Below, piece by piece: positions 37,201-48,903 of a DNA stretch of 64,000 nucleotides. The notes beneath the pieces were generated by a model. The model was not told where the DNA came from. It made no database searches and saw only the letters and a program-made list of their open reading frames with translations. Position 1 is the first letter of the stretch. Each line of letters starts with the position of its first letter. Source of the stretch: Symsagittifera roscoffensis (taxonomy: Eukaryota; Xenacoelomorpha; Acoela; Convolutidae); contig NC_087069.1 of the NCBI RefSeq assembly GCF_963678635.1, positions 47,880,276 to 47,944,275 of the forward strand. The letters are read 5' to 3'. Position numbers and translations under genes: made by a program.

Positions 37201-40200
37201 ATATGATAAAAAAAACTACCCAATCCGATGAAGATTTGTGGTACCTGATTTTGCGTCCAAAAAAAAACAAAGTTCCTCCACATTTTTCAAATGGTCGAAC
37301 TAATATTAAAATTTAGTAGGCTGCATCGATTCAAATTGGAATGATTATTTAACGCATTGGAATTTGGATTAAAACCGCGCTCAAAAAAGGCACGAATGAG
37401 CGTTGAAAATCATCGATGAATAGAATAAAAGCGCGCATAATTTAGTCCAGCATGTTGGCTCCAATACGCTACAAAATTGCTGCTGGCAATTCAGAAAAAT
37501 AAAACCCACTTTCGAAGACAGAGGTGAGTCTGAGCTTCGCACTAATTCTGATACAACGCCGGCGCAGCATTGCAAGCTAGTGAATAGAAAAAAAAACAGA
37601 AACAACGATGCAAAAAAATGGAAAATGATAGAATTTCAGGAAAACAGTCGAAATAACCACTAGTAGTAAATAAGCTTGGGTTATTTACCTAGCGGCCACA
37701 AGGTCGACAACAAATGGGTAGAAGCCCAATGAGCCGGGAAAAAACGCCAAAAGGAAAACTTAAAACCTTGCAACACAAACTAACAGATTTTTCAAAAAAA
37801 TGTATCTTTTTTTCCATTTAAAGCAACACAAAATAAGTTAACTAGGCAGGCCGATAAAACATAAACCGAAACAATTCAGGCTGAATAAAGCTTTTAAACG
37901 AAAGGAAAAAACGAAAAACGAAAAAACAACAACTTCAGGGTTATTATATTACAACTTACCGGAATAAATCATTAAACATTTGCACCTACGATGTAGCCTG
38001 CAGACAGCGCAAAAAAAAACCCCAATTCGCAACTAAACATTAGTTTAAAAATTGCAACCTTGCAACACAAACTACATGTGTTATCCAAAAAAAATGTATC
38101 ATTTTGTTCTTTTGAAGCAACACAAAATAAATTAACTAAGCCAACATGAACTGAAACAATTCAGGCCGAAAGAGCTTTTTAGCAAAAAAAAACGAACAAG
38201 AAAACCAAAAATAAACACCTCAGGTCAGGGATGAATTTTTTTTACAAACTATAGAAATAAATCATAAGAAAAAAGTCCCTGATAGGGCATTTAAGCAGAC
38301 GAATAATAAACAGACAAACGAAAGTCCGACAATTTAAATTTTCCGAAAAAAAAATTTAATTTCATACTTACTGAGAAAAAAACAATGTTCATCAACTCTT
38401 GAAAAAGTTTAATGAATAGATTGTCTTGACGAATCAAACGAGCTTAAGAAACGTTAGAGTGACTTTATTAAACAAGTTGTTCAGCTGGAGAAAAATCTGT
38501 ATTCCAACTTGATACCGCTCTGCGCGTTGGAAATCAGATGAAAGAATGAAAGCGCGTATGAAACTTGATAAAACTTGAAAAAGCGCGTATAAAACATGAA
38601 ATCACAGATGAAAGAATAGAAGCGCGTAAACGTGATAACGAGAGCGCGTTGGAAATCATAGATGAAAGAATAAAACCGCGTATAATTTAGTCCAGCATGT
38701 TGGCTCCAATACACAACAAAAATTGCTGCTGGCGATTCAGAAAAGTTAAACCCACGTTCAAAGACAGAGGTGAAGCTGAGCTTCGCACTAACTGTGATAC
38801 AGCGCTAGCGCAGCATTGCAAGCTAGTGAACAGAGAAATAAACAGAAATAACAATAGAAAAACATGGAAAATGGAAATAACTTTCGGGAAAACAGTCAAA
38901 AAATAACCACCAGTAATAAATAAGTTTGAGTTATTCACCTAGCGGCCACAAGGACGACAACAAATGGGTAGAAGCCCAATGAGCCGGGAAAAAACGCCAA
39001 AAGGAAAACTTAAAATCTTGCAACACAAAATAACAGATTTTCAAAAAAAAAATGTATCTTTTTTTCATTTAAAGCAACACAAAATAAGGTAACTCAGCCA
39101 ATAAAACATCAACCGAAACAATTCAGGTCAAAAAAAGCTTTTGAACGAAAAAGCGAAAAAACAACAAGCTCAGGGTTATTATCTTACAACTTACCGGAAA
39201 AAGTCTTAAAACATTTGCACCTACGATGAAGCCTGCAGACAGCGCAAAAAATCACCGATTTCTCAAAAAAAATCGCTTTCAAAATTGGTAACACAAACTA
39301 CATGAAATTATCAAAAATGCATCATTTTGTTCTTTTGAAGCAACACAAAAAATTAACTAAGTCAACATGATCTGAAACAATTCAGGCCGAAAAGAAATTT
39401 TAAGCAAAAAAAACGAACAGGAACACCAAGAAAAAAAAACATCTAACGTCAGGGATATTAATTTAACAAATTACAGTAATAAATAATAAGAAAAAAGTCC
39501 CATAAGTGACAACTAAGCCGACAAACTATAAACAGACAAACCAAAATCCGACAATTCGAATTTCTCAGAAAAAAATTTAATTCCATACTACCTGAAAAAA
39601 AAAACCATGTTCATCAACTCATAGCGAAAAAATAACGAATAGATTGTCTTGACGAATCAATCGAGCTTAAGAAACGTTAGAGTGACTTTATTAGACAAGT
39701 TGTTCAGTTGGAGAAAAATCTGTATTCCAACTTGATAACGCTTTTTAATCACAAGATAATCGAAATCTATTTGAAAAAATGTCCGTACGGGACATGAACC
39801 TCAGACCTTAGGCCAAGTCGGAAAGAGTCTCGAAGTTGCTAAAGTTCACAAAAAAGCAACTTCAGAATTTCATACAGATTTGTAAGCAAAGTTGTTGACT
39901 GGAAAAACAGCCTAGTTCCCGATTACAAGAACAATGCTCTCGCAAGTGTAATAATGAAGTACCGAAAACTTTTTCATTTCACTTACCACATCTACATAAT
40001 TTCTTAATCTACATAGACACTTGATAAGTCACTTCAAAAAATCAAACGCGTCTTAACACAAAAAGGAAAAACCGAATGCCTCAAACAATTCAAGCTGATA
40101 TTTCGAACATGTGCTTCCCTTAAAATTGAGTTACTATGTTTTCACATCTGCTTTTTTGAAGCGTGAGCCTTGCAAAAAAAACAAAGGTTAAGCGGAAAGC

Positions 40201-43200
40201 TGATGACACCTCAACACTAACATACCAGGACAAACTATCCTACAGAAAACTAGAACACCACTAGTTCGAAAAAAAGCAACCGCATGTTTAAAATTAACAT
40301 CTACCAAAGTTCGGCAGAAAGGCTCGTCTGGATTTGTCTTGAAAAGCTCATTTTAAGAAAAAACACTCAAACTAAGCCCACTCCTCTCTCAAAACACAAA
40401 CGCATAAGAAACTCGTTTCAACAGTTAAACGAAGCAATAAATGGCCTCTAAGCAAGTAAAGCTTTACCTGAAACCTTCTATTTCAAATACAGACAAAAAT
40501 AAAGACGTTTTAAAAATTTGGGTGTCGAAAATACAACAAGACAAAATATAGCCAACAGACAGTTGGAAAAGAGTCAACGAATGCAAGCACACAGAAAATT
40601 ACGGACATATTTTAAAAAAAAAATTCAACTTTCGAATTTCAAAGAAAAAAAGCTAGCATCAAAGCTCTTCGAATTTCCGAAACAATTAATGATTGCCACT
40701 TTTTTTAAAAAGAATCAACCCATTTTGGGAAAACTGGATCAAAAAGTAAAAATTTTAGTTCGCTGAAAAATTCGATCTTAAAATTCCACTAACTAGAAGT
40801 CTATCACGCTGGAGAAAAACCTTTATTCCGACTTGATAAAGCTTGTTAATCACAAGATAATCGAAGTCTTTTTTTTAAAAATGAATTTCATACATACAGA
40901 AAAAAGTCCGTACGGGACAGGAACCTCAGACCTTAGTGTAAAGGCAACCGCGTTACCTCTCGGCCAAGTGGGAAAGAGTCTCGAAGTTGCTTAAGTTCAC
41001 TAAAAAAAGCAACTTCAGAATTTCATACAGATTTGTAAGCGAAGTTGTCTACTGGAAAAACTGCCCGGTTCCCAGTTACAAGAATAATGCTGTCGCAAGT
41101 GTAATAATGAAATAACGAAAACTTTTCATTTCACTTACCAATCCTATATAAGTGCTTCAAGTCAACCGCATTACCTCTAGGCCAAAAGGTGAAAGAGTCT
41201 CGAAATTGCTTAAGTTCACTTAAAAAGCAACTTCAGAATTTCATACAGATTTGTAAGCAAAGTTGTTTACTGGAAAAACAGCCTGGTTCCCGGTTACAAG
41301 AACAATGCTCTCGCAAGTGTAATAATGAAGTAACGAAAACTTTTTCATTTCACGTACCACATCTATATAATTGTTCATCTACAGAGACACTTGATAATTC
41401 ACTTCAAAAAGTTAAACGCGTCTTAAGACAAAAAAGAAAAACCGAATGCCTCAAACAATTCAAGCTCATATTTTGAACCTGTGCTTCCCTTAAAAGTGAG
41501 TTACTATGTTTTCACATCTGCATTTTTGAAGCATGTGCCTTGCAAAAAGACTTTTAACAGAAAGGTTAAGCTGAGTGCTGTATGACACCTCAACACTAAG
41601 ATACCAGGACAAACTATCCTACAGAAAACTAGAATACCGCAAATTCGAAAAAAAGCGACCGTATGTTCAAAAATAATATCTACCAAGTTCGGCAGAAATG
41701 CTTGTCTGGATTGTCTTGAAAAGCTCATTTTAAGAAAAAAGATTCCAACTAAGCCCACTCCCCTCTCGAAACACACAAACGCATAAGAAACTCTTTTCAA
41801 TAATTAAACGAAGCAATACGTGACCTCTAAGCAGGTAAAGCTTAAGCTGAAACCTTCTATTCCAAATACAGACAAAAATAAAGAAGTTTTAAAAATTTGG
41901 GTTCGAAAATACATCAAGACAAAATATAGCCAACAGACAGTTGGAAGAGAGTCAATGAATGCAAGCACACAGAAAATTACGGACATATTTTGTAAAAAAA
42001 ATTTCAACTTTCGAATTTCAAGTAAAAAAGCTGGCCTTAAAGCTTTTTGAATTTTCGAAACGAATAATGATGGCCACTTTTTTAAAAAGAAGAATCAACC
42101 CATTTAGGAAAAATTGGATCAAAAAGTAAATTTTTTGGTTCGCTGGAAAATTTGATAATAAAATTCCGCTAACAAGAAGTCCGTCACGCTTTTCATGGCC
42201 TTTACACTTTCGCTGTTCGATAGTGGAGTTTGCCTTTCTTCTATACAGAGACGCCTCGCAGACATTGGCGAGAACACGGCAAAAAGCAGCTCTATAAAGT
42301 GCAGTAAGAAAAAGTAGAAATAAGCCTCGAATTACTAAAAATTCGGCTACGTCTCGGTTTCGATCTACGACCTAGAGAATATGAGTCTCACGCACTGACA
42401 CTCAGCCAAGGAGGCTTAATAATTCAAAATGTTTCTATTTTCTTCATCCGATGACTCTCAAACAACGGAAGGGGGTGCAATTTTTTTCGTCACTTTAGAA
42501 CACACAAAAACTAGATGAGAAAATAATACTTATAGGTCTATACTTCTCCAATCAATAAACATATGTTTTTTTTTCAAGTTAAGAAGCCAGAGGCCTAGCC
42601 CGAATGTTAGTTATTTAAATTTAACTACGCTATTGCTATCTTACAAAAGCTCACCTTGTAAATTGCAGCGCACGTGCGATTTGAACCCACAATCATATGA
42701 CTGCTGGTCACCAATGCTTCACAACGCATATCAGATACGGAGGATCAATTTGCCGTTACAACTGAGATCGGAACATTCTATCATACTTATACATCGACCA
42801 GCGTTTCTTTTTAGCTATCAAAACTATCTGTAAATTTTGTAGGATGACAACTTACGATCTTTGCAAGTCAATGGAGTCGCAAATCTCCTGGAACCAACTC
42901 CATATTCTCTTCTTACTTCTCTCAAGCGGCTCTCCAACTAACTCATCTGCTGTCATTTCATTCGAAACACTACTTGTCCTAATATTAGCATTTCTTCTTC
43001 TTCGATCATCGTCTGGAGAAAAACTGTCAGATTAGATATATCACAACTAAATTTTCAATACTTCTCAGCTTCTTTTCAGAAATTCTTATCAAATTCGAAT
43101 AGCTGTAGAACAAGGTTTCTATTGGACAGCCAACACTAAGCGAAACTATAAACCACGCAGTCTAACTCACCCTTGACTCCCCATTACCCCCCCCCCCCCC

Positions 43201-46200
43201 TCCTCTCCCAGACACAGAAGTTTATACATTCCCCTACATAAGCGCGTTTAAATCACCAAGCACAAGATGATATTTCTGTTCTACTAACGAACGCGCTAGA
43301 AAGACCAAATAACTTGCCGCTATTCATTTGGAAAGGATTATAAGAAGGATTGATTCGCCGCTATGCGTTATAAAGAAAGACATCGCGCGTTGACCATCCC
43401 AATTGACAATTTCAAAATGATTTCCGGTGAAATTTTTATTTTAGCAAAGACATTTAACTTTTACCTATTTTAAACTAGAATAGCTGGAATTAAAATCCTC
43501 AATATTGATTGTAATTTAGCACTGGATTTTATGAATATTACATGAGGTAGTTCAAGAGGAGCAGAGAGATCTACTATTACCTCTCGGTCGTTTTTTCCTC
43601 AAATCTTGCAGTAAAGAACAAATAGCGTGATAGATCGCATCTCGTGTAAAACTCGTAATCATATCATGACTGCCTTCGTTTTCAATCTCTATTTTTGGTA
43701 TTTCCGAGCTGGTATTTCCAATTTTTGATATTTCCGACCTTTCAATCGCCTGAAAAACAAAAACTTGATTTCAGAAAGATATCATATCATTATAACTAGC
43801 GCGTAACGCACCTCGGTGATTCTAATTTTTGACAACGCATGAAAAACCGCATATATTGAAAATAAGATCTCCATCCTTCTAGTGTACTCTGACAGCACCC
43901 AATTAAAGGGTTTTTAATTTCAAATTTTGTGAAGTTTTTTGTATACAAGTTTTTCTTTATTCAAATTTTGAAAAACCATAAAACTTTGTAAAGTTTTTAT
44001 ATTTAAGTTCTCTGAAAAAATTTTAAAATTACATAAAAAAACGTCACATCTCAGAAACTAAAGCAATAGAGCAGTCGCAATTGGACGCAAGAATTGCAGC
44101 TCTTGAGAGTAATCTCACAGTACCCAACTACAGCGCTGGAAATTTCAAATTTTGAGAAAGTTCAAATTTAAGTTTTCTAAAACTTTTTATTGAAAAAACA
44201 AAAAAAAACGTAATTTCTCAAAAAATACTTGCCTGAAGATCATATACGCAACCCCTGAGAGTGCTATAACAGCCCCCAACTAGAGGGTTGCGAATTTCAG
44301 ATTTTTAAAAATAATTCTAAATAAAAGTTATCTGAAAAATTTTCGAAAAAAATCATAACAAACGTCATATCTCGAAAACTACAAAGATTTGAGCAGTCAC
44401 ATTTACAAGCTACACCTGCGCACAGTTAGAGCCAACCACATTTAAAATCGCAACCCCTGGTTTCCCCTCACAAAGCCTCGCTATAGAAATGAGAACTTGA
44501 AAATTTGTGAAAAATTTTATATCTGAGTTCTTTGAACATTTCAAAAAATGACGTAACAAACGTTAAATCTCGGAACCTAAGAGCAGTCGTAACGTGACGC
44601 AAAATTTGCAACTTAGAACTGCTGAGAGTTCCCTCACAGAACCCAAATAGAAAGGATATCTCATTATTTTTTCTAAAATTTAAGTTTTCTGAAAAATTAA
44701 AAAAGAAACCATAAAATATGTCATATCTCAAAAACTAGAACAATTTGAGCAGTCATAATTGGAGGCAAGAATCGCAAACCTTGAGAGTACTCCGACAGCA
44801 CCCACTACAGGGTTGGGAATTTCAAATATTGTGAATTACTTTTTATTTGAGTTTTCTGAAAACTTTCTGAAAAATCACAAAAAAACGTCGTGTCTCGTAA
44901 ACTAAAAAGATTTGGGCATTCATAATTGACAGCCCTGGCATCATCGCACTATTGGGTTGCTGATTTCGATTTCGGTGAAATGAACATTGAATTGAAAATT
45001 CAAAATCGAAAAAAAAAATCTTGAAAACGTTCGTTTTTTCGCGCCATTTCCACGTTCGTATTCCACGAGTCACTTTCAGCAGATGAATTTCAATTGAACT
45101 CAAAAAGTGCATATATACCTAAGTGCATTCATAAATGCATCAATATGTATGAACCTACATCTGCTAAATTACAGACTGACTTTTCCTGAAAAAAAAAACA
45201 AACAAAAAAACTCAGCAAGACCTATATAAGAGTCTTCACTACGTCCATTACTCTTAATCACTTCGTTTAATTACACCACAAGATAACCAAAATTTTTTAA
45301 ACAGCAAACATTCTCACAAACTACCACGGACAGCCGGTTGCTGTGCAAGTAGCAATGATGTTTCTGACCACCTTCTCAGAAGAAAAAAAAAATAACTTTT
45401 TTCCATGCTAGTACCTTTTTTGTACGTCGTATGATGATTCAACTTTACGAACGCTCAGAAAATTATTGAATTAAGCATAGAAGGCTCCAATTGTCTTCAC
45501 AAAATTAAAAAGTAAAAAACATGAAAAAATTTTCGGAACTATTGATGATGCAACTATACGAACGCGTAGAAATTTATTGAATTAAGCATAAAAGGCTCCA
45601 ATTGCCTTCACAAAGAAAATATAAAAAACATGAAAAAATTTTCAAAAAATATCAAAAAAATTTTGCCAGAGAGGAGATAAGCAAATCTTCAAAATCTAGT
45701 TTTCTTTTTAGAAAAATTAAGTTTTTTTGTAGACTAAACTGCTAATTTTCATATATAGCAAACGGAACTCGATTGCTTTACTCGCTTGAAAATTGACGAA
45801 TAATCAAAAATTTCAAACCGGTTCACAACTAAAAAGGCTTTAAAATGATATAAAACTCGATCCTGTCCGATGATGATTTGTGGTACCTATTTTGCGCGAA
45901 AAACAAAAAAGAAAACTGAAACACTCGGATACAAAATTCCTCCCCATTTTCAATGGTCGGAACAACAAAATGAGTTCAACTTATTTGACGAGGATTTTGG
46001 ATAGCCGAAGAGGTGTCGAAAAGATTTTCCAGTTAATTTCAGAGCTACACAAATCGTTCGCGTCAAAACCCGCCACAAAAATTTGAGAAAACCCAGATTA
46101 GGAACTTTTGCAACAAGCTGAGTTCGTTCAAAAATTTTGTACCGCTAGCTAGTAACACAACTTTTCCGAGCACGATATCATCTCTTCTTAGAGCGTTACA

Positions 46201-48005
46201 GATAAAATCATGCAGATAATTCTTTTGAAAAAAAAAATAAAAACAACTTCCAACCTCTAACGCATTTGCCAGAACTCCTTTGAACCTCGGCATAAGCATT
46301 TTGTCCACTATATTCTCAATAGTCTGGTCTTCATCGAACGACCCGAAAGCTAATTTCCACAAATAGTATCCGTCTGGATCTATGTCCTGTTTTGTATGTG
46401 TTTCGAGTACAAAATCCGGAGACACGACAAAGACTGGGAGCTTCTGGAAACTGGCTGAAAAAAAAGTAAAATTCTACGGAATTTTTCAGTCCCTGTGAGT
46501 TTTTGGCGCAATTGAAAAAAAAAATAGGATTTTTTACTTCTCACTTAATTTCAATGATTTTCTTGCTAATAGTCGAAAAGCCTTTGGAAACTGGTTGTAA
46601 AACATTTGAAATTTTGTGCAAATTAGCTGAACTAATTCAATTTAACCTGTCTCGGGATTTGGTCCAGATGGATTCGTGTATATAACCTCTATGTCAGGAA
46701 GTACAAACTTGAAAACGAGGTTGTAGTAACTCTTTGCAACCAATTCATTTGTATTTCTTCGACCGTCTTGTTTGAAACTTTCGAATTTCGAATTGCATTG
46801 AACTTGCAGGTCGGTCCATTCTAACCAATCAATGGTTTGGTTATCATCAGGTTGACGACAAAAACGTGGACAAATGCTACTTCTAGGTAAAGCTTCAGCG
46901 CTATCGCTAACTTTCGCCTTCTTCGTTGGTTTTAATTTGGTAGGTTCCAGTTTCAAGACTTCGGTTTCGTTAGAAAGAAATGAATTATATTGCTCATCGG
47001 ACAAGAGTTGCAAATTTTCACTGTAGTATCTGGATGTTACCAGAAATATTTCACAAGATTTGCAGAAATTTTCTCTTTCTGGACAAAAAATAAGCTATTA
47101 AACATAACTTTCGGTCAAAATCGAACCACAGCAAAAATCTTCATACGACCGAAACACGAAACCGCAGCGAAATTTTCGAAGAGTTAACAACGAACACCGA
47201 TCTTGGAGCGAAATCGGAATCCAACACAAAATTGTCTCAATACCTTTCATATCTCTGTTTAATTGTAAACGCATCATGTGGATAATAGATAAATGACGAA
47301 CTTACCAGTTTCATGATTCATTGATAGTCCTTCTACAAACAGAGGTTTGTAATCAATAAACTTGTTAAGACCAACATGTTAGTTAAGACCAACAGTTTCA
47401 TAACCATGTGGTACTCATTCCCCGTTAGAAATAAACAATTTTCCACCCTTTATAAGCTTTTATCGATACAACAAACCCCTGTCTTCCACGGGAAGATTGA
47501 AGGTCATTCTTACTCGTCCAAACGAGTAAAACTTTCCGACACTTGTCTGCGAAAGAAGAGCACTAAAACCCATCTCAATTACATTCAGGCTCGAAGACTG
47601 CAACGATTTCATGCGCTTCAAAATAGCTTTGACTAGCTTTTGTCGGTCCGCGTGCTGCTCGGTACTGAGGGAATTCCTCAGATCGGTCCTTGAAATTTTT
47701 ATCAGAGCACCTATCAAGTCTGTGAAATCATCTAAACAACGTTCAGATTAATAAACAAAGAGCTTAAGAGGTTTTCAATTCATTACGGAAAAACTCTAAC
47801 TTGACTTTCTGAAACTTAGCACAGCATTTACTGACAGTGGTCTGCGGGTTTTTAGAGCCTGCTGAAAGCTTTTGAAATAAGCTGTTAGATGAGGTACAAT
47901 ATCATTATTGTCATCAAAATTGTGTAAGAATGTTTCTGTCTCCACTTTCAATTCATCAAACTGTTGGATATCAGCAGACATTGCCACTGATTTTATCGTA
48001 TCCAT
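28124..48005 (-). CDS. STAT: STAT-family transcription factor, multi-exon
   Basis: Cytokine/JAK-pathway transcription factor that dimerises through SH2-phosphotyrosine contacts and binds DNA in the nucleus. Coding exons (minus strand, phases checked unless marked ~): 48005-47801, 47731-~47470, ~47375-47311, ~47030-46647, 46454-46255, 43749-43581, 43012-42856, 36676-36553, 35642-35447, 31340-31143, 30849-30623, with an alternative last exon 28293-28124. Coiled-coil-like helices lie in the first exons. The DNA-binding domain is in 47.0-46.2 kb (LPVFVVS resembles the STAT LPVVVIS strand). The linker contains RIWSWFQEICDSIDL and DGVHMGIMTKEQAEKIL. The SH2 has GTFLLRFSTS, keeping the phosphate-binding Arg. 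The C-terminal exons are Met/Gln/Ser-rich like a transactivation tail. An in-frame TGA directly precedes ATG 48005, so the usual STAT N-terminal oligomerisation domain seems absent. Exons 2-4 boundaries are approximate: one junction phase could not be reconciled. Family assignment rests on SH2 plus linker and is firm; which STAT paralogue is not resolved. Confidence 0.88.
28440..28620 (-). repeat. tRNA-derived SINE (family A), well-kept copy
   Basis: Best-preserved tail and body, with B box AGATTCGAACCCT intact and the A box partly lost (GGGATAGTGCGTTAG). It lies immediately outside the alternative STAT terminal exon. Confidence 0.6.
33758..33933 (-). repeat. tRNA-derived SINE (family A) inside a TATA-type repeat
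   Basis: Minus-orientation copy with a small internal duplication of the B-box region (CGATCCTACGACTTAG repeated on the plus strand). The copy interrupts a longer A/T-rich repeat whose parts flank it, so the SINE inserted later. It is in a STAT intron. Confidence 0.6.
34362..35090. mobile_element. Foldback element with ~310-bp arms
   Basis: Left arm 34362-34672 and right arm about 34778-35090 are imperfect reverse complements around a ~100-bp centre. The ends share ATTTAAATTATCCGGAC and its complement. A diverged single arm is seen at 6170-6370. It could form a long hairpin; no protein is encoded, and a 93-codon frame inside it is accidental. It lies in the STAT intron between the SH2 exon and the tail exons. 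Confidence 0.75.
35447..35642 (-). CDS. STAT: STAT exon encoding the SH2 core
   Basis: This 196-nt exon begins in phase 0 after an AG acceptor and ends one base into a codon before GTAAGT. It encodes the SH2 beta-B strand GTFLLRFSTS with the invariant Arg, then the beta-C/D strands and helix up to the DDSRCK end. The upstream exon 36676-36553 supplies the linker end and SH2 helix A (ILSKQP at the junction, like the STAT KDQQPGTF region). The downstream exon 31340-31143 continues in matching phase with ANYYSE, which resembles the STAT segment just before the tail. The tyrosine that becomes phosphorylated cannot be assigned; EIYRDG in the next exon is one candidate by position. Confidence 0.9.
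37391..39760. repeat. 1.25-kb tandem duplication in a STAT intron
   Basis: Two head-to-tail copies (about 37391-38640 and 38641-39760), offset 1247-1249 bp, share TTAGTCCAGCATGTTGGCTC and CCTAGCGGCCACAAGG among much else. Each has many A-tracts. Copy identity is high enough to align without gaps over long stretches but with scattered changes. No coding potential. Confidence 0.75.
40906..40971 (-). repeat. Second tRNA-like SINE head (family B-box GAGGTTC)
   Basis: On the minus strand: A box TTGGCCGAGAGGTAACG, then GCGGTTGCC, then B box GGTCTGAGGTTCCTGTCCC, spacing as in a tRNA gene (about 70 nt). Deleted or partial versions sit at 39785-39835 and 41160-41195 within the same tandem duplications. 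It differs from family A in both boxes, so it is an independent tRNA derivation. A live tRNA gene is unlikely because an acceptor stem does not close. Confidence 0.5.
42248..42420 (-). repeat. tRNA-derived SINE (family A), copy in STAT intron
   Basis: Minus-orientation copy joined directly to the end of a TATA-type repeat at about 42240. The A box is recognisable as TTGGCTGAGTG, and the B box reads GGTCGTAGATCGAAACC. Confidence 0.6.
43860..44960. repeat. Degenerate ~170-230-bp satellite in a STAT intron
   Basis: About five diverged units share TTTGAGCAGTC, GAATTGCAACCCTTGAGAG-like and TTTCAAATTTTG blocks with CACATCTCAGAAACTA-like spacers. It occupies the intron between STAT exons 46255 and 43749. 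Confidence 0.6.
45432..45655. repeat. 112-bp tandem duplicate in a STAT intron
   Basis: Two units starting GATGATTCAACTTTACGAAC and GATGATGCAACTATACGAAC, each followed by AATTAAGCATA and AAGGCTCCAATTG. Two copies only. Confidence 0.7.
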
Positions 48006-48120
48006 TCAACTCATAATGACCTGAATACATGTTCCATTTGGCAGTAAACTTCGCCCAGAAAACACAGCGTCACTGTATGAAATACTTAACCAGCATTTAG
48101 CGCATGATTCGCACTTACGG

Positions 48121-48160
48121 TGCTTCAACCAAATTGTTGAATTCAAAATGCGCTTCCTAA
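48121..48160 (-). other. Possible 5' non-coding exon of STAT
   Basis: A 40-nt block between a TTAATTAG acceptor and a CACC|GTAAGTGCG donor lies just above the STAT start. A second acceptor, ATTCAG at about 48020, precedes the ATG exon, which has TGA in frame directly before ATG 48005. This fits a spliced leader region, but no transcript is available. Confidence 0.35.
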
Positions 48161-48411
48161 TTAAACAAAAACAAGGTAACATTTGTAACAGTCGCCGACT
48201 TAAATCACATCTGAGGTTAAAGAAAAATAGGCCCTATAACCATTGGCTCAAGAGTCAGGGACACTATCTCTTGTATTTTTCTACCTCAAGTGGTCGGAGC
48301 CAATTCGGTTCACTTGCGACATGAGACCAAAAGCTTTGTTACATCTTAAAGGCCACTACCAAAATACCCCCCCCCCCCACTTAAAAATAAGAACGTCCCC
48401 ATACTTAGGTC

Positions 48412-48903
48412 CAGGGATGTCGAATACTCGGATTTTTTGATATTCGTTATTCGCCGCGGCCCAACTATTCGATATTCGACTTCGGCCGAATAGTGCCCTT
48501 ACTATTCGGATTCGGCTTCGGCCAAATGTTACTACTCGAACAACTATTCGGATATTTGGTTATTTTCTAAAAAGTATTGAACATAGCATTTTTCAAGTAG
48601 AATTGGCTGGGACTTGCGTAATAATGTAAAAATCGCGCCATTTTGCCACTCCTTTTTCTTTTCTATACTCGCACTTAGCCATCTTAAAAAAAAACAGAAA
48701 AATATTGTGAAACAAAACAGTAAACCAATATTCGGAATATTCGGGTTTTTTAGCAGTGGACCCTGGATTATTCGGTATTCGGCAAAAAAAAAAATATTCG
48801 GATTCGATATTCGGATTTCAAAATTTTAATATTCGGATTCGGCTTCGAAGTGCCGAATACTCGGTATTCGGGTCGAATACTCGGATTCGAATCGATATCC
48901 CTG
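48412..48903. mobile_element. hAT-like MITE with 8-bp target duplication
   Basis: A 492-bp element with terminal inverted repeats starting CAGGGATGTCGA (left) and CAGGGATATCGA (right, read inward), flanked by CTTAGGTC and TTTAGGTC (48404-48411 and 48904-48911; 7 of 8 match). The interior is made of ATTCGG/CCGAAT repeats. CAGGG ends and an 8-bp duplication are typical of hAT non-autonomous elements. No transposase frame is present. Confidence 0.75.

Larger units (their letters stand above)
39790..42560. repeat. 1.37-kb tandem duplication carrying tRNA-like heads
   Basis: Copies about 39815-41185 and 41186-42240+ repeat with a constant 1370-bp offset (TTACTATGTTTTCACATCTG at 40131 and 41501). 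A third, short copy of the GTCTCGAAGTTGC block lies at 40975-41110. Each long copy ends in a TATA-type repeat, and the second continues into a family A SINE. Confidence 0.75.
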
